From a virus: a stretch of 25,103 nt of DNA. Made by a program: the position numbers and the translations under genes. The stretch is taken from positions 1 through 25,103 of the IMG/VR virus record IMGVR_UViG_3300033146_000452, one strand, 5' to 3'. Shown here piece after piece: positions 7,622-14,954 of the stretch (position 1 is its first letter; the number at the start of each line of letters is the position of its first letter). The notes under the pieces are model-generated. The model saw nothing but the letters and a program-made list of their open reading frames with translations, ran no database searches and was not told the DNA's origin.

Positions 7622-8458
7622 ATGGCAATATTATACAAGAAGACTAGACGTTACCAGGAAGGAGGAGGTACGGGAGATACAGACCAGCAATGGCAACCAA
7701 AATTCATATACACAAGTGCAGAAGAGGCAGCAGAAAACCCCATGCTTAAGTCCATCAGAACAAAGACCGATAATGGTACCTCACGTTGCTTAGGATCAGC
7801 ACTAGATGCCGCCGCAGTCTGTGGGTATGACTACAGGCCAACGATATCTGGACAGAGACAAAGGATAGAGGCAGAAGGTGGAGAGTGGCTGGCTCCCAAA
7901 AGAGACAATGACGATAAGGTAGTGGACTCGTGGGATATGTATGATGTCTTTAAGGGCAGCGATGATGTGAGATTCTTATATGATAGACATTCTGGACAAG
8001 AGTGGAGTAATGACTACCTTAAAGATCTTCCGGTCAATACCCTTATTGGTATTGGAGATGCGAGAAATGACCGCTATATGTCCAAAGATTATAAGGACAG
8101 AAGATCTATTCATACAATAGCAATAATCGGATACGCATCAGACGGAACTCCTATAGTCTACGATACTGGTAAAGTCTACGAGGGGATACCACAGAAGTAC
8201 TTAAATAGGATCAATTACATAATGACTCATAAAGACGCCCAAGATTATAACACAATAGCACAGTTGTCCGGTACTGGTACAACACAACAAGGTACTGGAG
8301 AAGGAGAAGAAGAGAATACACTCAATGCTTTTCAAGAAAATTACCAGGTATCAAATCCGGACAATGTCTCACTTCAGAACTGGTTTACAACACTCAGTAA
8401 TATAATGGGAGATGAAGAGGCTTGGGTATCTTGGGGTAAACAAGATCAAGAACAATAG
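7622..8458 (+). CDS. papain-like cysteine peptidase/amidase, virion-associated
   Basis: This 278-residue protein has a candidate catalytic triad. C56 sits at the start of a helix (NGTSRCLGSALDAAA), H164 starts a strand (RRSIHTIAIIGYASDG) and D181 follows on the next strand (PIVYDTG). A Cys-helix followed by a His-strand and an acidic residue about 17 residues later is the order seen in NlpC/P60, CHAP and C39-type papain-like enzymes. Those cleave peptidoglycan peptides or proteins. The N-terminus (AILYKKTRRYQEGG) resembles those of the proteins at 2263 and, more weakly, 1038. The C-terminal 60 residues are acidic with a Gly/Thr/Gln linker. It could be a virion lysin that opens the wall during entry, or a delivered protease. 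It ends with TAG two bases before terL. Confidence 0.65.
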   Translation: MAILYKKTRRYQEGGGTGDTDQQWQPKFIYTSAEEAAENPMLKSIRTKTDNGTSRCLGSALDAAAVCGYDYRPTISGQRQRIEAEGGEWLAPKRDNDDKVVDSWDMYDVFKGSDDVRFLYDRHSGQEWSNDYLKDLPVNTLIGIGDARNDRYMSKDYKDRRSIHTIAIIGYASDGTPIVYDTGKVYEGIPQKYLNRINYIMTHKDAQDYNTIAQLSGTGTTQQGTGEGEEENTLNAFQENYQVSNPDNVSLQNWFTTLSNIMGDEEAWVSWGKQDQEQ

Positions 8459-8460
8459 AT

Positions 8461-11400
8461 ATGGAAGATATAAACTTATGGTTACCAGATCCTGAATTGT
8501 GTACAGCACAAGAGGAACTGCGCCGTATAGAAGAATGGAAAAGGAAGAATGGGAAAGGCACTAAGAGGCCGTCGGAATTAGGAATCACCAACTATGTATA
8601 TGGTAATCCATTGCCATCACAGTTCTATGAGGGGCGACGTCCGCCTCCTGTACCAATGGATTCAGCAGAGAATCTAGAATGGTACCAAGAGCAACTACGT
8701 AGGTCATGGTATGGATATGAGTGCTGTGGCATTAGGATTACTGGCGATCATTACTGGTTTCTTAATTTCACTCCTTTCCTTGTATTTAAAAAGAGGAAGG
8801 ACGGAACATTAACCAAAGATATGGACATCGATTTCGCATCGTTTGCCTATATCCAAGATTACGTATTCAAACTCATCGAGGAGGCTCACGAAACTGGAAG
8901 AGGGTTCATGATGATGGGAGGCCGCGGTTATGGCAAGCAACAGCCTGATAGTGAGGCAGTTATGACGCCATCAGGACCTGTACCAATGGGGTCTATAAGG
9001 CCTGGAGATCGTGTGATAGGATCTGACGGTAAGCCCATCAAAGTACTGCAAATCCATCCACAGGGAATAGATGATGTGTATCAACTAACGCTAAAAGATG
9101 GGAGAAAGATCAGATGTGGTCTAGAACACCTGTGGACAGTCTACGATGTAAAGGGACGCAAAATGACCCTGGAACTGAAGGATATGCTTTCTTCATATAA
9201 GAAGGAATACGAAAATGGAGACGTTTATTATCAATATTTTATACCAAATGCGAAAGCAGTAGAATATGAGACTGCAAATCTACCAGTCCATCCGTATACA
9301 CTTGGTGCGTTACTAGGTGATGGGTCATTTGATGAATACGGAGTAAGGCTTGGGATAGCAAAAGAGGATAGAGAAATTCTACAACATATCCTAGAATTGG
9401 AAGGGTGGAGTGACGATGATATAGGCATTCATGAGAGAAAGAAAAGAAAGAGTTATCATAAGTCATTCTTGCGTGTATTCTTTAAGAAATCCACAGGATT
9501 ACTGAAAAACATAAAGTCTATCGGATTACATGTAACAAAGACATTCGATAAATTTATACCAAAGCAATACTTGTATGGTTCAGTAGCACAGCGTTTAGCG
9601 TTATTGCAGGGACTCATGGATACAGATGGCTATATATCTAAATCTGGGCGCATAGAATTTTATAATAAATCAAAGCAACTAGCAGAAGACGTAATGTATC
9701 TGGCTAGGAGTCTTGGTATCAAGACATCTCTAGGACTAGATAGTAGAGAAGAGAAGATAGGATATAGAGTAAGGCTTTATACAGGAGAGGATGTGTTCTT
9801 CTTAAGTAGAAAGGCAGCACGTCTTAATAAAAATCCGAATAAACGAGTGCAGAATCATAGGGACAGGACTGCCATTGTAAATATCGAGAAGCTAGACTAC
9901 AAAGAACCGTCCACCTGCTTAACTGTGGATGCTAAGGATAATCTGTATCTTACTACAGATTACACAGTGACTCACAATACATACATGATCCTGTCTATCC
10001 TTGCCAAATACTACTACCTCAAGCCAGAAAGTCACAATGTAATCTCTGCATCACATTCCGGACATGCAGACGAAGCATTTGCTAAGATGCTGCGTATGCT
10101 ACAGGCCATCGAATCAATACATCCTACCCTAGCACTGGCTAGACTCAAGGATAGGAATGATGAGGTTATGTCTGGATACGAAACAACCATAGATGGTGTT
10201 AAACAGCAGAGAGGCCCGATGTCCCGCATCGAAAAGGTTATCTATGGCGATAATCCAGGGGTAACCAGAGGATCACGTCCTGATACCTTCCTGATGGAGG
10301 AGATTGGAGACTGGAGAGGAGGAAAGGGTAACCTCAAGGAATGTTACGCAGCCTCACTAGGATCGTGGCGTATTGGATCTCAGTTTAAAACCAGACTATT
10401 CATGATTGGTACCGGGGGATCTGTGACATCAGATCAAGCCAAGGATATCTTCACCAAACCAGAGGCATACAATCTACTTGCTGTGGATGATTTTGCACTT
10501 AAGGCAGGAAAGAAGCATGCGATATTCATTCCTTCTCACTATCTATTTGGTGGTGCAGGATGGGAACGCACTGGAGTGAATAACAACGAGTGGGCCCGTG
10601 AATTCCTAGAGAAGGAGCGAGAGCTGAAGAAGGATGATCCGGAACTATACAACAAGTTCGTGTCAGAGTTCCCATTCACCGTTGAGGAAGTATTCAAGAA
10701 ATCCGGAACCAATATATTCCACCAACGCAATATTGGTAAGCAGTGGATGGATATTATACAAGGAGCAGATCATATAATCACTCCGGAGAAAGGATTCCTG
10801 GAATGGAAGAGATCTAAATCAGGGAAGATTGTTGGAGTTGAATGGGCAGCAAATCCTAATGGAAATGTGGAAATTGTGGAGCATCCGTACAGAGGAAAGA
10901 ATGGAAAGACAGTATTCACGGATCTATATGTTGCTGGCATAGATAGTATTGATCAAGGCCAGCTTGATTCCACATCAAATAAAGACCGGTCATCTCTAGC
11001 CATGCTGGTTAAGAAACGTGTTGTGGATGGAGAATACTTCAACCAAACATCGAATCTTTATGTAGCAAAGTATATAGGAAGAAGCCTTGATGTACGAGAT
11101 GACTACGAGGAAGCCCTAAAGCTGGCTATGTACTACAATGCTAAAGTAAATGTGGAGTATACCAAAATCGGTATCGTGCAGTACTTTAGGGAACGTAAAC
11201 AATGGCATCTATTTATGAAGAGACCAGCCATTGCTAAATCCAATGCAGGATCTCATGACTCCATATTCTTACAGAGAGTGAGGGAGCAGAATCTAATAGG
11301 TACTACAACCACACCTACAGTTATTGACTACGGAGATGGTAAGATCAAGGAATACACTAGAGATTTTGCACATCAGATATTCTTTTCTGATTTACTGGAA

Positions 11401-11715
11401 CAACTACGCGATTATCAGAGAGAAGATAGGACCAAGTATGACTTAGTGATTGCTATGGCTCTTTGTGAGATAGCAGACGAAGACATGCTAGGAGAACCTG
11501 GTAAACCACAAGGCCTTGATACAGATGAGTTTCAGGAGTTTGGTTACTATATCGATGAGTATGGCCGAAAGAAGTTTGGAACAATACCTGCAGCAAGACG
11601 TAGGGTGGAAGATTATCTGGTTGAGTCTAAAACCAATGGATTCAGGTGGGTAGATATGACAGGAAGGCCAAGATTTGATGATAAATTCGATGTGGTAGAT
11701 GCCAGGGATTTATAA
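8461..11715 (+). CDS. terL: terminase large subunit (TerL) interrupted by an intein
   Basis: This 1084-residue precursor should yield a 737-residue DNA-packaging motor after removal of a 347-residue intein (residues 160-506). The ATPase Walker A is split: GGRGYGK (153-159) lies before the intein and T507 after it, joining as GGRGYGKT. Walker B is TFLMEE, with E613-E614. The C-terminal RNase H-like nuclease has a plausible acidic triad D828 (VAGIDSID), E899 (NVEYT) and D994 (KYDLVIAMA). The motor docks on the portal and cuts concatemers. The region before Walker A (YWFLNFTPFLVFKKRKDG) and the spliced length recall TerLs of crAss-like phages. No small terminase gene is recognisable beside it. 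It is the last gene before the second promoter-like 14-mer. Confidence 0.95.
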   Translation: MEDINLWLPDPELCTAQEELRRIEEWKRKNGKGTKRPSELGITNYVYGNPLPSQFYEGRRPPPVPMDSAENLEWYQEQLRRSWYGYECCGIRITGDHYWFLNFTPFLVFKKRKDGTLTKDMDIDFASFAYIQDYVFKLIEEAHETGRGFMMMGGRGYGKQQPDSEAVMTPSGPVPMGSIRPGDRVIGSDGKPIKVLQIHPQGIDDVYQLTLKDGRKIRCGLEHLWTVYDVKGRKMTLELKDMLSSYKKEYENGDVYYQYFIPNAKAVEYETANLPVHPYTLGALLGDGSFDEYGVRLGIAKEDREILQHILELEGWSDDDIGIHERKKRKSYHKSFLRVFFKKSTGLLKNIKSIGLHVTKTFDKFIPKQYLYGSVAQRLALLQGLMDTDGYISKSGRIEFYNKSKQLAEDVMYLARSLGIKTSLGLDSREEKIGYRVRLYTGEDVFFLSRKAARLNKNPNKRVQNHRDRTAIVNIEKLDYKEPSTCLTVDAKDNLYLTTDYTVTHNTYMILSILAKYYYLKPESHNVISASHSGHADEAFAKMLRMLQAIESIHPTLALARLKDRNDEVMSGYETTIDGVKQQRGPMSRIEKVIYGDNPGVTRGSRPDTFLMEEIGDWRGGKGNLKECYAASLGSWRIGSQFKTRLFMIGTGGSVTSDQAKDIFTKPEAYNLLAVDDFALKAGKKHAIFIPSHYLFGGAGWERTGVNNNEWAREFLEKERELKKDDPELYNKFVSEFPFTVEEVFKKSGTNIFHQRNIGKQWMDIIQGADHIITPEKGFLEWKRSKSGKIVGVEWAANPNGNVEIVEHPYRGKNGKTVFTDLYVAGIDSIDQGQLDSTSNKDRSSLAMLVKKRVVDGEYFNQTSNLYVAKYIGRSLDVRDDYEEALKLAMYYNAKVNVEYTKIGIVQYFRERKQWHLFMKRPAIAKSNAGSHDSIFLQRVREQNLIGTTTTPTVIDYGDGKIKEYTRDFAHQIFFSDLLEQLRDYQREDRTKYDLVIAMALCEIADEDMLGEPGKPQGLDTDEFQEFGYYIDEYGRKKFGTIPAARRRVEDYLVESKTNGFRWVDMTGRPRFDDKFDVVDARDL
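8938..9978 (+). mobile_element. class 3 intein with LAGLIDADG homing endonuclease in TerL
   Basis: The insertion runs from Q160 to N506 of the TerL precursor. It lacks the Cys or Ser normally found at intein position 1 but has the W-C-T set of class 3 inteins. Block B has H223 and W225 (LEHLW), block F has C486 (STCLTVDAKDNLYLTTDY), and block G is T504-H505-N506 followed by Thr as the +1 residue. Class 3 inteins start splicing with the block F Cys. Two LAGLIDADG motifs (LGALLGDGS near 281-289 and LLQGLMDTDGYI near 381-392) mark a homing endonuclease, probably active because both catalytic aspartates (D287, D389) are kept. The insertion site is the Walker A lysine-threonine junction, so TerL cannot work as an ATPase until splicing. 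Confidence 0.93.
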
Positions 11716-11717
11716 TT

Positions 11718-11731
11718 AATTTACTATAATA
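11718..11731 (+). promoter_or_regulatory. putative phage promoter, copy 2 (AATTTACTATAATA)
   Basis: This is an exact copy of the 14-mer at 119-132, placed in the 60-base gap between terL and the next gene. The two flanking sequences are similar only in being purine-rich just downstream (GACCGAGA and AGTGAGAC). The TATAAT core is 46 bases before ATG 11776, and the leader between is A-rich. It probably starts a second unit covering the GroES-like protein, portal, neck and fibre genes. A -35 element is not evident. Confidence 0.55.
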
Positions 11732-11775
11732 AGTGAGACAAAAACAAAATATTGAACAACAAAATCTTATGAAAA

Positions 11776-12003
11776 ATGAATGAAGAAATAAAACATGTAA
11801 TTCTTACAGCAAACACTTACAACAGACTAATTAACTATCTAATCAACAAGCCATATGCAGAAGTGGCTAATTTGATGACTTCTATTGAAACAGAGGCAAT
11901 CAATCACTACAATACACTGACTGTGATCCTAAAGGAGATTGATCCATCGGAGTTATCGATTGATGAACTATCTATCAATAAACAAAAAAAAGGAGATAAT
12001 TAA
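11776..12003 (+). CDS. small helical protein of unknown function
   Basis: This 75-residue protein is mostly helical and acidic, with a lysine-rich tail (KQKKGDN). It has the run AEVANLMTSIETEAI, and I see no cysteine, membrane segment or known motif. It is the first gene after the second promoter-like site, and its stop is one base before the ATG of the GroES-like gene, whose Shine-Dalgarno lies inside its last codons. Translation of the two is therefore probably coupled. Candidates such as a small terminase fragment, scaffold or chaperone cofactor cannot be separated from sequence alone. The start at 11776 is the only in-frame ATG near the N-terminus. Confidence 0.65.
   Translation: MNEEIKHVILTANTYNRLINYLINKPYAEVANLMTSIETEAINHYNTLTVILKEIDPSELSIDELSINKQKKGDN
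11991..11996 (+). promoter_or_regulatory. Shine-Dalgarno AGGAGA deciding the GroES-like start
   Basis: AGGAGA lies eight bases before ATG 12005. An in-frame ATG at 11939 would add 22 residues that overlap the upstream gene and read as an unrelated basic stretch. The strong site supports 12005, where the GroES-like homology begins within ten residues. Confidence 0.75.
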
Positions 12004-12004
12004 T

Positions 12005-12601
12005 ATGTATGTTGATATAGAGAACACAAAACCACTACGGGATACAGTTATAGTTAAAATGGTGGCTTTGGATGAGGTATTCGATGAGCTCATACTCCAG
12101 GAGCATTCGGATGAAGATGATATAACCACACGTAAAGCGGAGGTGGTGCAACTAGGACCAGATGCCGATAAGTTTGGACATTGTCCTGGTTTGAAGGTGG
12201 GTGAAATCGCGGTATTCACAGAATTCGCAGGATATTTCATTCCAACAAAGGATGATATCTATAAGGCTGTGAGAGGATATGATATAATTGGAAAATTCAA
12301 GAAAAAAGCAGATATGAAAGATGTAGAAAAACTGGAGGCTACAGCAAACAGAGTGGTAGTAGAGTTAGGACTACCTAAAACAGAAGACGATATAATCCTA
12401 GAACAAGGAAATGACCCAAGGCAAGCTGACCTAAGCTACGGTACGATTAAGTCCGTTAGTCCGGAATTAGCAGATAAATGGGAAGTTGGACAAGGCGTGG
12501 CATTTCCGCCATATGCCGGTACAACTATAAGACATTATGAATCAGACGACAAAAGAGAACTAAGAGTAGTAGTTGATTTAGATATCTTATTTACGTTCTA
12601 G
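12005..12601 (+). CDS. two-domain GroES-like co-chaperonin
   Basis: This 198-residue protein appears to contain two GroES folds in tandem. Domain 1 (about 5-97) has KPLRDTVIVK, a mobile-loop-like FDELILQE (26-33), AEVVQLGPDA and VGEIAVF, in the order of the GroES barrel. Domain 2 (about 111-198) repeats this pattern: ANRVVVEL, a second loop DDIILEQG (128-135), YGTIKSVSPE and VGQGVAFPPYAG. The loop residues I-[IL]-L are those by which GroES docks on GroEL. Ordinary GroES has one such domain of about 95 residues. Phage co-chaperonins such as T4 Gp31 adapt the host chaperonin to fold capsid protein. The place between terL and portal suits that job. The target protein and which chaperonin it uses are inferred. 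It ends with TAG. Confidence 0.82.
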   Translation: MYVDIENTKPLRDTVIVKMVALDEVFDELILQEHSDEDDITTRKAEVVQLGPDADKFGHCPGLKVGEIAVFTEFAGYFIPTKDDIYKAVRGYDIIGKFKKKADMKDVEKLEATANRVVVELGLPKTEDDIILEQGNDPRQADLSYGTIKSVSPELADKWEVGQGVAFPPYAGTTIRHYESDDKRELRVVVDLDILFTF

Positions 12602-12649
12602 GGTACGAGTACATAAAACATAACTTTTATGAAAGAAGATGTATAGTAC

Positions 12650-12655
12650 AGGAGG
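12650..12655 (+). promoter_or_regulatory. Shine-Dalgarno AGGAGG deciding the portal start
   Basis: A perfect AGGAGG lies seven bases before ATG 12663. The longer in-frame start at 12639 would place this site inside the coding region, encoding a Gly-rich octapeptide (MYSTGGPG) of no obvious value. The better start is 12663 (MSQNPQIYYED). Confidence 0.65.
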
Positions 12656-12662
12656 ACCAGGA

Positions 12663-14945
12663 ATGTCTCAAAATCCTCAGATTTATTATGAGGATATGTA
12701 TTTAACGGAGAGCCAGAAGGCCTCTTTAGACTATTTAAAAGGAAACGCAGACCATTGGATTGCATCGTTGGTGCAGCCAAGAGGATATCTTAAAACCTAT
12801 AGGGATTACTATAACGGAGTTAGAGACAACAAGGACTTCGAGTATCTTACAGAGAATTTCGGAATTGGTACTCCTTCAGCACTTAAGTTCACCAACATAA
12901 TCAAACCTAGGGTGGATTCCATAGTGGCTCAAATTGAGTCAGATTCCTACACCTACAATGTATCATGTGTGGACGATAAGACCATCGATGCGATACAAGA
13001 GGAGAAGAAGAACAAGAAACTTCAAGAGATACAGCAGGAACTGGACCTATTCACTAAACGCATGCAACAAACTATGCAGAAGGAAGAAGAGGTACCGCAG
13101 TACAGCGAACTTAAGGAATCATTGGATAATGTCAAGAAGAAATACAAGAGCAACTTCCTATCAGACTTTGAGATTGCAGCACAACGTGTGTGTAACTACT
13201 TCGAGAGATCTAATGAGATGGAGTTGCGACGCAAGTTAGCCACTCTGGTACACGACCTTATCGTTACTGGGGAATGCTATTGGCGCGTATATTACGACAG
13301 GATGGGATCAGATCCTATATTTGAGGTGATCAAGCCGGAGAACTTTTTCCACAACAAGAATACCAACAATCCATTTCTTGAAGGAACAGACGCAGTAGTA
13401 CATCGTGAGTATATGACCCACAAACAAGTAGCAGCTAAGTATGGGAAATTCATGACCAAAGATCAGATGCGAGAATTGTTTGGAGGGCGTTATGCAACGC
13501 GTACTGCAAGGTCCCTGAATTCGGGACTCGACCTTGAGTTGTACTATGGTGAGGAAGATCCCGCATTAGGTCAGAAGTTCTACAACACAGCCTACATAGT
13601 TGAAGTTGTACATGTTGAATGGTTAGCTACAAACGAAATAACTATTGATGAAGCTGAGATGAAACGCTTACAAACCATCAGTGAGGGGCATAAGTACAAA
13701 GTAGGAGAAAAAGTACGTCGTGTTGATAGGTATGAAGTAACACGTATCGGAGGTACTGTGTACGTAAATGCTGGTAAAACAGAGCATGTGCCTAGAACAC
13801 AGAATGATCCTTATATGTGTGGATTCTCCTATGGAGGACTTACCAATAATGATAGAGGAGGTAAGCCATACTCAATAGTTGGTGCCCTGAAGGACTTGCA
13901 GGATGTGTATGATTTAACCATATTCTACAGAGACAATCTAATTGCTAACTCTGGAGTTAAGGGTAGCCGGATCAATATCGCTGGGATACCTAAGGTTCTT
14001 GGTAATGACTTCATGACCAGGCTGTTCAAATTCATCGCACTCAAGAAGACTGGATTTGAACTAATCGATCCAACAGAACAAGGAGCTCAACTATTCAATC
14101 ACTACGGAGAATTCGATAACACAGTGGATGGTAATGCATTGCAGGCCATTCAGTTTATCCTACAACAGATCGAGCATCAAGCAGATTTAATTGCAGGAAC
14201 ATCACCGCAGATGCTGGGACACATTGAGGAAAGAGATGCAGTGCAGAACGTAAGACAGGGAATCAAGCAGTCATTGATGATCAATCACTCTCTATTCGAG
14301 TTATTCCGTGCAGGACAAAATCGGATCATGCGTGACTTACTGAGGATGGCACAGATAACGTACAGAGAGGGTAAAAGGATATCCTATATTGCTGGATCCG
14401 ACGCATATACTTTCCAGATCATACCGGAGAAATTCTCATATACAGATTACATGATCTCTATTGAATATGCGTCTAAAGAGCAGATGAAGGTAGAGCAAAT
14501 CAGAAATCTAGCTAAGGAACTAGTTGGTGCAGGGGCACTTGATCCAGATGTGATAGTTAAGGCCACACTATCTGACTCGGTTACAGAGATTTCAAGAATG
14601 ATCACTGAGGCTTGGACTAATAAGAAAGCGGAGAATGACTTCATGAACAAAGCAAAACAACAAATCGAGCAATACGAGAAGCAAATCAAGGAGATGGAAT
14701 CTCAACTCAACAATATATCGCAGCAGCTTGAGGCAGCCAAAACTGCTAACAATGAGGCTAAGGTTAAGGAAGTTGAGCTTAAACATCAGGAAGCTACTGA
14801 GAAACTTGCTCTTGAACGTAAGAAACTTGAAGATGCTAAAGCTTACAATGATGCACAAATCCAACTTAAAGAAGCTGTTGTTCAACTTGAGCGTGAACAA
14901 TTGTATCTTGGAATTGGTAATTCTAAAGAAATTAAGGACTTATAA
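12663..14945 (+). CDS. portal protein
   Basis: This protein (760 residues from 12663, 768 if 12639 is used) is called portal from its length, its place after terL, and its pattern. The N-terminal region has YLKTYRDYYNGVRDNKDF and KFTNIIKPRVDSIVAQIES, typical of the portal clip and wing. A charged coiled-coil insert follows (about 120-165), then a beta-rich middle, and then the long helix region with AGTSPQMLGHIEERDAVQNV and a Gln-rich stretch that fits the stem and crown. The last 100 residues (about 655-755) form a heptad-like, Glu/Lys/Gln-rich coiled coil, as in barrel-bearing portals. The dodecameric ring would be the packaging channel and TerL docking site. Codon choice in the coiled-coil end turns to GCT, CTT, GTT and CGT, unlike the A-ending codons elsewhere. 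Confidence 0.85.
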   Translation: MSQNPQIYYEDMYLTESQKASLDYLKGNADHWIASLVQPRGYLKTYRDYYNGVRDNKDFEYLTENFGIGTPSALKFTNIIKPRVDSIVAQIESDSYTYNVSCVDDKTIDAIQEEKKNKKLQEIQQELDLFTKRMQQTMQKEEEVPQYSELKESLDNVKKKYKSNFLSDFEIAAQRVCNYFERSNEMELRRKLATLVHDLIVTGECYWRVYYDRMGSDPIFEVIKPENFFHNKNTNNPFLEGTDAVVHREYMTHKQVAAKYGKFMTKDQMRELFGGRYATRTARSLNSGLDLELYYGEEDPALGQKFYNTAYIVEVVHVEWLATNEITIDEAEMKRLQTISEGHKYKVGEKVRRVDRYEVTRIGGTVYVNAGKTEHVPRTQNDPYMCGFSYGGLTNNDRGGKPYSIVGALKDLQDVYDLTIFYRDNLIANSGVKGSRINIAGIPKVLGNDFMTRLFKFIALKKTGFELIDPTEQGAQLFNHYGEFDNTVDGNALQAIQFILQQIEHQADLIAGTSPQMLGHIEERDAVQNVRQGIKQSLMINHSLFELFRAGQNRIMRDLLRMAQITYREGKRISYIAGSDAYTFQIIPEKFSYTDYMISIEYASKEQMKVEQIRNLAKELVGAGALDPDVIVKATLSDSVTEISRMITEAWTNKKAENDFMNKAKQQIEQYEKQIKEMESQLNNISQQLEAAKTANNEAKVKEVELKHQEATEKLALERKKLEDAKAYNDAQIQLKEAVVQLEREQLYLGIGNSKEIKDL

Positions 14946-14954
14946 TAAATAAAG

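Noticed and set aside
8461-11715. Reading 8461-11715 as a fusion of terminase with a separate endonuclease gene product
   Set aside because: The insert has precise intein ends (Q160 to H505-N506, then Thr), restores Walker A exactly when removed and keeps one frame. It is therefore an intein rather than a fusion or an inserted free-standing gene.
11939-12004. N-terminal extension of the GroES-like protein from ATG 11939
   Set aside because: The extension overlaps the upstream gene out of frame, while an AGGAGA site at the right distance supports ATG 12005.
11769-12646. Mini open frames before 11776 (11769-11783, four codons) and before the portal gene (12629-12646, five codons)
   Set aside because: They could be leader peptides, but ATG-containing short frames are expected in A-rich gaps and neither has a convincing ribosome site.
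14728-14952. A + strand Leu/Lys/Asn-rich open frame in another frame at the end of the portal gene
   Set aside because: Its heptad-like look is a frame-shifted echo of the portal coiled coil, and its start has no ribosome binding site.
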